A DNA stretch of 64,000 bases. It comes from Leadbetterella sp035299025. Its GTDB lineage: Bacteria > Bacteroidota > Bacteroidia > Cytophagales > Spirosomataceae. Where the stretch lies: the NCBI GenBank assembly GCA_035299025.1, contig DATGXK010000007.1, positions 806,001 through 870,000 on the forward strand, in the 5' to 3' direction. A program made the translations under genes and the position numbers. The notes under the pieces were generated by a model. It saw only the letters and a program-made list of their open reading frames with translations. It had not been told where the DNA came from and did not search any database. Shown in pieces: positions 58,603-64,000 of the stretch (position 1 is its first letter; the number at the start of each line of letters is the position of its first letter).

Positions 58603-60006
58603 TTATTCTTGACTTAAATCAATCATTTTGAACATTAAATTTTGCAATAATTGTCGAGAAAATAATTGAGCGGTATCATTAATGCCGTTGGCAAAAATAC
58701 AAAATGAAAAAAGCTCATTGTTTTCGTTTAGAAAGTAACCCGCGTAATTCCTAGTTCCTGTTAGTGAACCACTCTTGGCATAAATTTTACCTTTGGTTAT
58801 ACCGGTAGGGTCCATCGACGCCACAGTTCCTGACTTCCCAACTTTGGGAATTGAAGCCAAAAAAGAATTAAATTGGGTACTTGATGACATCAAATAAAGA
58901 AAGGATGTCATGGTATTTGTTGAAAGTGTGTTCATAGGAGAAAGGCCGCTGCCATCTTTGAAGCTAAAATTGGAGAGTTTTAAACCCTTTTTTTGCCAAT
59001 AGTTTTTCAAAAAAACATCAAACAACTTCACAGAATCCGGAGCATTCTGCACGAGATAGTTGGAAAGACCATCTACGAAAAAATTAATACTTCTAAAATT
59101 GCAATGCTCTGCAATGGTGGCAAGGTTGGGCGATTCGATGATAGCAAGCGTATCGGATATAACGGAGTTTGATGAAATCGCATCTGTTCGATGGTTAATG
59201 CCATTTTTGAGCATCTCTGATTTCAATAGGCTCACAAAAACTGGGCTAATGTCTGGTATAGAGCCTTTGATTTCGAAATTCACACTTTTCAATGGCACTG
59301 TTCCTATCATTTTAATAACGTTAGATGGAGCCAAATTGACGATATTAACCTGGTCTCCGGTACCTCTGTCAGCGGTTTTTACAAGATTTTGGATTTTCCA
59401 ATCGGCTGAATAGGGTACGATTTTTGAAATTGTGGCGGAGTCACCTATTTCATTGCCACCGTTGAAGTACACTGCATATTGGTTTTCATTGAAATTAAAC
59501 TGCCTCGGGTAGGCTCCAAAATAGTTGCCGATGTCACCAACAAGCCAATCATTTGGAACATCAAAAGATCTATTTTCTTCAATTTTGATTGAACCATTTA
59601 CGGTATTGATTCCATTTTGTTTCAGTATATCTACTATATCTTTCAGCGAATTTAGGCCTAACCTTTTTGATCCAAAGCTAAAATCTCCTTCAGACGAAAT
59701 TATCAAGTCCCCGTTGAGCATTCCGTTTTGTATAGGTCCGTTAGTTTTTATATAATTCTTGAATTTGTATTCGGCACCCAACAGCTCAAGTGCCGTACCG
59801 GTTGTGATAAGTTTAAGGGTAGAAGCGGGTGGGAGAGACATTTTGGATTGATAGCTGTAAACTTCATCTCCGGTCTTGATATTTCTAACACTCATCGAAA
59901 TATTGACATTCTCTGTTACGGGATTTTCAAAATATTGTGAAATTATAGCATTTAACCGACTCGAATAAGTGCTTATTTGTAAGATTATTAGACAAAATAT
60001 TTTCAT
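58603..60006 (-). CDS. dacB: D-alanyl-D-alanine carboxypeptidase/endopeptidase (PBP4)
   Basis: A 467-residue class C penicillin-binding protein (peptidase S13) that trims peptidoglycan peptides in the periplasm. A short signal-like start (IFCLIILQISTYSS) leads to the SxxK motif ASTLK (S62, K65). An SxN-type motif is expected in the middle insert-containing region (SSNSV area is not certain), DGSGLSPMNTLS is the usual late block, and the KTG motif appears as AKSGSLTGTRNYAG. It is divergent from the beta-CASP gene. The length matches E. coli DacB. Confidence 0.92.
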   Translation of the reverse strand: MKIFCLIILQISTYSSRLNAIISQYFENPVTENVNISMSVRNIKTGDEVYSYQSKMSLPPASTLKLITTGTALELLGAEYKFKNYIKTNGPIQNGMLNGDLIISSEGDFSFGSKRLGLNSLKDIVDILKQNGINTVNGSIKIEENRSFDVPNDWLVGDIGNYFGAYPRQFNFNENQYAVYFNGGNEIGDSATISKIVPYSADWKIQNLVKTADRGTGDQVNIVNLAPSNVIKMIGTVPLKSVNFEIKGSIPDISPVFVSLLKSEMLKNGINHRTDAISSNSVISDTLAIIESPNLATIAEHCNFRSINFFVDGLSNYLVQNAPDSVKLFDVFLKNYWQKKGLKLSNFSFKDGSGLSPMNTLSTNTMTSFLYLMSSSTQFNSFLASIPKVGKSGTVASMDPTGITKGKIYAKSGSLTGTRNYAGYFLNENNELFSFCIFANGINDTAQLFSRQLLQNLMFKMIDLSQE

Positions 60007-60044
60007 GAATCTTTAAAATTTTCTTTAATAGTAGTCCAATATAC

Positions 60045-60052
60045 TATCTTTG
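60045..60052 (+). promoter_or_regulatory. Putative -7 element for the beta-CASP operon
   Basis: TATCTTTG fits TAnnTTTG, 38 bases before the ATG. Confidence 0.45.
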
Positions 60053-60090
60053 CAGTCCTTTTACATAATTTTTTCAAAAAACAGACATCA

Positions 60091-61509
60091 ATGAGGCTTA
60101 CATTTTATGGTGCAGCCAGAAAAGTGACAGGTAGTATGTTTCTCTTAGAATTAGAGGACGATTACCGTGTTCTTATTGATTGTGGCTCAACTTTGGACGG
60201 TTCGCAAAATCATCGGGAAGTTTTTCAGTATGGAAATTTCCCTTTTGACGCCTCACTCGTAAATATAGTTTTTCTTACTCACGCTCACATAGACCACTCT
60301 GGGCAAATCCCAAATTTATATCAATCTGGTTTTGAGGGACAAGTGCTATGCACAAGCCCTACCATGGAGCTCTCGGAGTTATTGTTGCATGATGCGGCAA
60401 ATTTGAACTCGAAAATCGTTAAAAACATAGAGAAAAGCCACAAGAAATCTAAGAAGTGGAAGAGTATAGAAACGCAAGGGCTGTATTTAAGAAAACAAGT
60501 TGATGAAGCTATTCAGAATTTTGTACCTATAGCTTTTGGTAACCGCTTCAAATTCAAAGACGACGGCTATGTGACTTTTTATCCTGCCGGACACTTACTT
60601 GGAGCTGCTCATATTGTGATAGAAGTTTTAGAAAATGGCGTTTTCAAAAAAATAGGGTTTTCGGGAGATATTGGAAGAAAAAACTTCCCACTATTGGTCG
60701 ATCCGGTTCAAATCCCAGAAGTAGATTACTTGGTAATGGAGTCTACTTACGGCAACAGAAATCACTCTGATGCAGGCGAGCCAGAGCTGGTGCTTAAGGA
60801 AATAATTCAGGAAGCCTGCGTAGATATTACGGGTAGGCTGATTGTTCCCTCATTTAGTGTAGGTAGAACGCAATGCCTTCTATATACGCTAAATAGACTT
60901 TATCAAAACTACGACATAAAGCCCATTAAAGTATTCACGGATAGTCCATTAGCAAAGGTTAGTACAAAAGTTTACGAAAAATACAGAAAGCAGCTCAATA
61001 AGGAAGCACGAGATTTTTATGAAGAAACCGACTCTATATTTGATTTTGAAAATCTTCACTATTTAGAGACCGATCTGGAGAGTAAAGCGGCTTCTACGCA
61101 TACAGAATCTTGTATAATTATTTCATCCTCGGGTATGATAAAGGGTGGCCGGGTGGAATATCATGTCGAGAAAAACATCGAAAATCCTTATGCTACTATA
61201 TTGATGGTAGGTTACGCAACAGAAGATTCGGTTGGTGGGCGATTACTTTCTGGCGATTTGAAAGATTTACAAATTAGAAACAAGAAATTTGCCGTAAATG
61301 CAAGCATAAAAAAAATAGATGTCTTTAGCGGGCATGGAGATTTGAACGATTTGATTAGCTTTGCAGAAAACCAAGATAAAGCAAAATTAAAAAAACTTTT
61401 TTTGGTTCATGGTGATATCGATGCCATGATTAACTTTAAAGAAATATTACAAACAAAAGGTTTCGAAAACGTAGAATTACCAAATCAAAACCAATCATTT
61501 GAATTATAA
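60091..61509 (+). CDS. Beta-CASP metallo-beta-lactamase fold RNase
   Basis: A 472-residue member of the CPSF-73-like beta-CASP nucleases. The zinc site starts FLTHAHIDHSG (H64, H66, D68, H69), then YPAGHLLGAAHIVIE and FSGDIGR. The beta-CASP insert contains FSVGRTQCLLYTL and the late motifs IISSSGMIKGGRVEYHV and FSGHGDLNDLI, with the final His in FLVHGD. It probably processes or degrades RNA. It begins a tight operon with accA, a HAD phosphatase and a site-2 protease (gaps of 10, 1 and 1 bases). Confidence 0.9.
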   Translation: MRLTFYGAARKVTGSMFLLELEDDYRVLIDCGSTLDGSQNHREVFQYGNFPFDASLVNIVFLTHAHIDHSGQIPNLYQSGFEGQVLCTSPTMELSELLLHDAANLNSKIVKNIEKSHKKSKKWKSIETQGLYLRKQVDEAIQNFVPIAFGNRFKFKDDGYVTFYPAGHLLGAAHIVIEVLENGVFKKIGFSGDIGRKNFPLLVDPVQIPEVDYLVMESTYGNRNHSDAGEPELVLKEIIQEACVDITGRLIVPSFSVGRTQCLLYTLNRLYQNYDIKPIKVFTDSPLAKVSTKVYEKYRKQLNKEARDFYEETDSIFDFENLHYLETDLESKAASTHTESCIIISSSGMIKGGRVEYHVEKNIENPYATILMVGYATEDSVGGRLLSGDLKDLQIRNKKFAVNASIKKIDVFSGHGDLNDLISFAENQDKAKLKKLFLVHGDIDAMINFKEILQTKGFENVELPNQNQSFEL

Positions 61510-61519
61510 ATAGACGTAA

Positions 61520-62473
61520 ATGAGAACTTTACTAGAATTTGAAAAACCTATAGCCGAGCTCGAAGCCAAATTAGAAGACATGAAAAAATTGGCGGAAGAC
61601 AACAACGTAGACGTGAGTGAAGCAGTAAGAAACTTATCCTCTGCGATAGATTCTTTACGAGCAGAGACTTTTCAGAATCTGACACGTTGGCAAAGGGTTC
61701 AGTTGTCAAGACATCCAGACAGGCCATATACACTAGACTATATCGAGAGGATTTGTTCTGAATTTCACGAATTGCATGGAGACAGAACGGTGAGAGACGA
61801 TCCGGCTGTTGTAGGCGGTATAGCCAACATCGATGGTGTAAGTGTGATGATAATAGGCCAACAAAAAGGTAGAAAAACCAAGGAAAGGCAGCACAGGAAT
61901 TTTGGTATGCCAAACCCCGAAGGATACAGAAAGGCTTTAAGGCTGATGAAGTTGGCCGAAAAATTTGGACTTCCGATAGTGACTTTAATAGATACTCCTG
62001 GGGCATTTCCTGGTCTTGAAGCCGAGGAAAGGGGACAGGGAGAGGCCATTGCAAGAAATCTCAAAGAAATGATGACCTTGAGGGTTCCGGTTATTTGTAT
62101 CATTATCGGTGAGGGAGCATCTGGAGGAGCCTTGGGTATAGCCATCGGAGATAGAGTTTTGATGCTCGAAAACTCTTGGTATTCGGTAATCTCTCCTGAA
62201 AACTGTTCTACAATCTTGTGGAGAACTTGGGAGTTTAAAGAACAAGCTGCTGAGGCACTGAAACTTACGGCCGTTGACATGAAACAAAATGGTTTGATAG
62301 ACGGAATCATTGCAGAACCTCAAGGTGGAGCACATCTAAAATGGGATGAAATGTCAGAAACCTTGAAGAATACCATCATTGCAGAAATAACCGAACTTGA
62401 GAAGCTTACGCCTCAAGAAAGAATTTCAGGAAGAATTGATAAGTTTTGCTCAATGGGCGTAGTGGTGGAATAA
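61520..62473 (+). CDS. accA: Acetyl-CoA carboxylase carboxyltransferase, alpha subunit
   Basis: A 317-residue AccA, which with AccD moves the carboxyl group from biotin to acetyl-CoA to form malonyl-CoA. RTLLEFEKPIAELEAKLEDM opens with the typical helical region, LSRHPDRPYTLDYI and FHELHGDRTVRDDPAVVGGI follow. GRKTKERQHRNFGMPNPEGYRKALRLM, LIDTPGAFPGLEAEERGQGEAI and IGEGASGGALGI are AccA signatures. accD, accB and accC are not in the window. The downstream HAD gene begins one base after its stop. Confidence 0.96.
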   Translation: MRTLLEFEKPIAELEAKLEDMKKLAEDNNVDVSEAVRNLSSAIDSLRAETFQNLTRWQRVQLSRHPDRPYTLDYIERICSEFHELHGDRTVRDDPAVVGGIANIDGVSVMIIGQQKGRKTKERQHRNFGMPNPEGYRKALRLMKLAEKFGLPIVTLIDTPGAFPGLEAEERGQGEAIARNLKEMMTLRVPVICIIIGEGASGGALGIAIGDRVLMLENSWYSVISPENCSTILWRTWEFKEQAAEALKLTAVDMKQNGLIDGIIAEPQGGAHLKWDEMSETLKNTIIAEITELEKLTPQERISGRIDKFCSMGVVVE

Positions 62474-62474
62474 T

Positions 62475-63107
62475 ATGGGGACAAAATCTACCATAAAAGC
62501 GGTTGTATTTGACTTTGGAAATGTAATCATCAATATTGATGTTGAAAAAACTATTTCGGCATTTGCCGAGCTTAGTTTTAAGTCATCAGCCAGAGTGAAG
62601 CAACTATTTACGGAGGCTGAAGTTTTCAGAAAATACGAAACCGGTTTTTATGCAGACGATGAATTTCGAGATGTTATTCGTCAGGTATTGAGCTACCCAC
62701 TTAACGACCAAGAAATAGACCACGCTTGGAATGCACTGCTTCTAGACGTTCCGAAAAAACGACTAGATTTTATTGAAAATTTAAAGTTAAAATATCCTGT
62801 TTATCTGTTGAGCAATACCAATAATATTCATATTGAGCAGTGCAAAAGCTATTTTAGGAATGCTTTTGGTATCGCCAATTTTGAATTGCTTTTCAATGAA
62901 ACTTTTTTATCGTATAAAATGGGCCTTTGGAAACCTGATTATAAAATATATGATGCAGTAATAAACAAAATAGACCTAAGTCCTCAGGAAATTTTGTTCG
63001 TAGATGACAATCAAGACAACGTAGATGCTGCGGCCGACATGGGCATTCAGTGTATAAAAATAAATCCACCGGAGTGCTTCACAGATACACTTCAACACAT
63101 CCTTTAG
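62475..63107 (+). CDS. HAD family phosphatase (YihX-like)
   Basis: A 210-residue haloacid dehalogenase-superfamily hydrolase. Motif I appears as VVFDFGNVIINIDVEK (here DxGxV, as in YihX-type enzymes), motif II as YLLSNTNNIH, motif III Lys in SYKMGLWKPDYKIYD, and motif IV as ILFVDDNQDNVDAA. The helical cap is at ~20-85. YihX-like enzymes dephosphorylate sugar phosphates. The start ATGGGGACAAAA is one base after accA. Confidence 0.88.
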   Translation: MGTKSTIKAVVFDFGNVIINIDVEKTISAFAELSFKSSARVKQLFTEAEVFRKYETGFYADDEFRDVIRQVLSYPLNDQEIDHAWNALLLDVPKKRLDFIENLKLKYPVYLLSNTNNIHIEQCKSYFRNAFGIANFELLFNETFLSYKMGLWKPDYKIYDAVINKIDLSPQEILFVDDNQDNVDAAADMGIQCIKINPPECFTDTLQHIL

Positions 63108-63108
63108 C

Positions 63109-64000
63109 ATGTTTAAAAGCCCATATATCAATATTATCCTATTTGTAGTTACGTTTATCACTACAACTTTGGCAGGAGCCGAGTGGATATTCGGTAGGTC
63201 TTTTTTCTTTCAAAGCGACCTTATGGGCATGAAGGAGTTCAAACAAGGTTTATGGTTTTCTATACCTTTTTTGGGTTTTCTAACTACCCACGAATTTGGT
63301 CACTATTTCATGGCCAAAATTCGCAAAATAGAAGTTACATTACCCTATTACATTCCGGGCTGGTTCATAGTTTTGACTTCCATAGGCACATTTGGGGCTT
63401 TCATTAAGATCAAGGAAAAAATTAACTCGAGAAATGACTTTTTCGACATAGGTATTGCCGGCCCCCTAGCAGGTTTTGTGGTGGCTGTGGTTGTGTTATC
63501 TTGTGGATTCTACTTTTTACCTACAGACGAATATATTTACAGTATACATCCAGAATATAAGAATTTTCAAGGAAATTACAGGGCGTTTTTAGACAATTAC
63601 CAAACCAACGGAGAGATAATTACCCTGGGTAAAAGTCTGATTTATAATTTCTTAGAAAATGCACTCGCCAATCCTACTTTAATTCCTCACAAATTCGAAA
63701 TTACACATTATCCGCTCATTTTGGCAGGTTTCTTAGGTCTACTTTTCACGGCTCTTAACCTCCTTCCCATAGGTCAGTTAGACGGTGGTCATATTCTTTT
63801 TGCACTCATTGGCAAAAAATCCTTCGATATTGTTTCGCCTACATTTTTAGTGCTTTTGGTTTCTTATTCAGGTTTAGGTATGTTTAAACTCTCTGATTTT
63901 ACTATGGCCTATTCCGAAGAACAAGGAACGCTTCTCTTGCAATTTCTCTTTTTTATATATTTCAATTATTTGTGCTTTTCAAGAATATTTGAGAAAAAGA
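63109..64000 (+). CDS. Site-2 protease family intramembrane metalloprotease, 3' end outside window
   Basis: A polytopic protein cut after ~297 residues, not interrupted by a stop. The zinc motif THEFGHYFMAK (HExxH) lies at ~62-72 after the first helices, and the third ligand Asp is in LNLLPIGQLDGGHILFAL. The fold matches M50 site-2 proteases that cut membrane-bound regulators or precursors. No PDZ domain is visible in this part. It starts one base after the HAD gene, so it belongs to the accA operon. Confidence 0.9.
   Translation, partial: MFKSPYINIILFVVTFITTTLAGAEWIFGRSFFFQSDLMGMKEFKQGLWFSIPFLGFLTTHEFGHYFMAKIRKIEVTLPYYIPGWFIVLTSIGTFGAFIKIKEKINSRNDFFDIGIAGPLAGFVVAVVVLSCGFYFLPTDEYIYSIHPEYKNFQGNYRAFLDNYQTNGEIITLGKSLIYNFLENALANPTLIPHKFEITHYPLILAGFLGLLFTALNLLPIGQLDGGHILFALIGKKSFDIVSPTFLVLLVSYSGLGMFKLSDFTMAYSEEQGTLLLQFLFFIYFNYLCFSRIFEKK

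Noticed and set aside
61548..62335. Several antisense frames across accA
   Set aside because: accA is certain on the plus strand; the reverse frames show no family features.

Overview
The window is chromosomal DNA from a member of the Bacteroidota, most likely the order Cytophagales. It is AT-rich. Many genes are preceded by the Bacteroidota -7 promoter element TAnnTTTG instead of an E. coli-type -10 box. Lineage markers include a GldC gliding protein, a secreted subtilase with a type IX secretion C-terminal tail, the long insert-containing IspG, a type III glutamine synthetase, and an alpha-oxoamine synthase of the kind used for sphingo- or sulfonolipids. I see no transposon, prophage, CRISPR array or rRNA. 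The only tRNA is a tRNA-Leu(CAA).

Layout. 1-10 kb: a truncated aldehyde dehydrogenase behind an Rrf2 regulator, an RNA m5C methyltransferase, a 2-hydroxyacid dehydrogenase, a TonB-C-like protein, queE with a GNAT gene, an ispG operon, an OmpA lipoprotein and thioredoxin. 10.1-16.2 kb: a tight six-gene minus-strand operon combining an esterase, an ATP-grasp ligase, a GCS2 carboxylate-amine ligase, a class I glutamine amidotransferase, a large unrecognised (possibly ATP-grasp) protein and a class III aminotransferase. A second esterase diverges from it. This is the best candidate for an undescribed pathway, probably one making an amide-linked small molecule. 17-18.6 kb: acyl-CoA reductase divergent from a ferredoxin.

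19-31 kb is dominated by nitrogen assimilation: an outer-membrane porin with Amt, a eukaryote-like GSII and a GSIII, with no P-II gene. GSIII heads an overlapping run with an acidic unknown protein, RsmE and a DUF4159 protein. 30.7-35.7 kb is a CinA / 2-oxoacid dehydrogenase E2 / MBOAT / SGNH-like operon. 35.8-46.2 kb holds a DUF4197 lipoprotein, gldC, a T9SS subtilase, a 42-residue membrane protein, hisG-hisD, thiolase, a thioredoxin-like protein, pyrophosphatase, PdhB and a MOSC protein. 46.2-47.1 kb holds an orphan small-RNA-like transcription unit and the tRNA. 47-64 kb holds an ABC permease, a secreted unknown protein, a SelW-like protein, a very large heme c/HEAT protein, thiL, a lipoprotein, a cytochrome b5-like protein, a possible lipid operon (oxoamine synthase, hydrolase, UbiA-like membrane protein), dacB, and a compact operon of beta-CASP nuclease, accA, HAD phosphatase and site-2 protease (cut by the window end).

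Several intergenic regions carry clear symmetric or repeated motifs that look like operators: a perfect dyad at the rrf2 promoter, three helically phased TTTTACAT repeats, and palindromes upstream of the glnII, MOSC and oxoamine-synthase genes. These were found by eye. No homology search or folding program was run.
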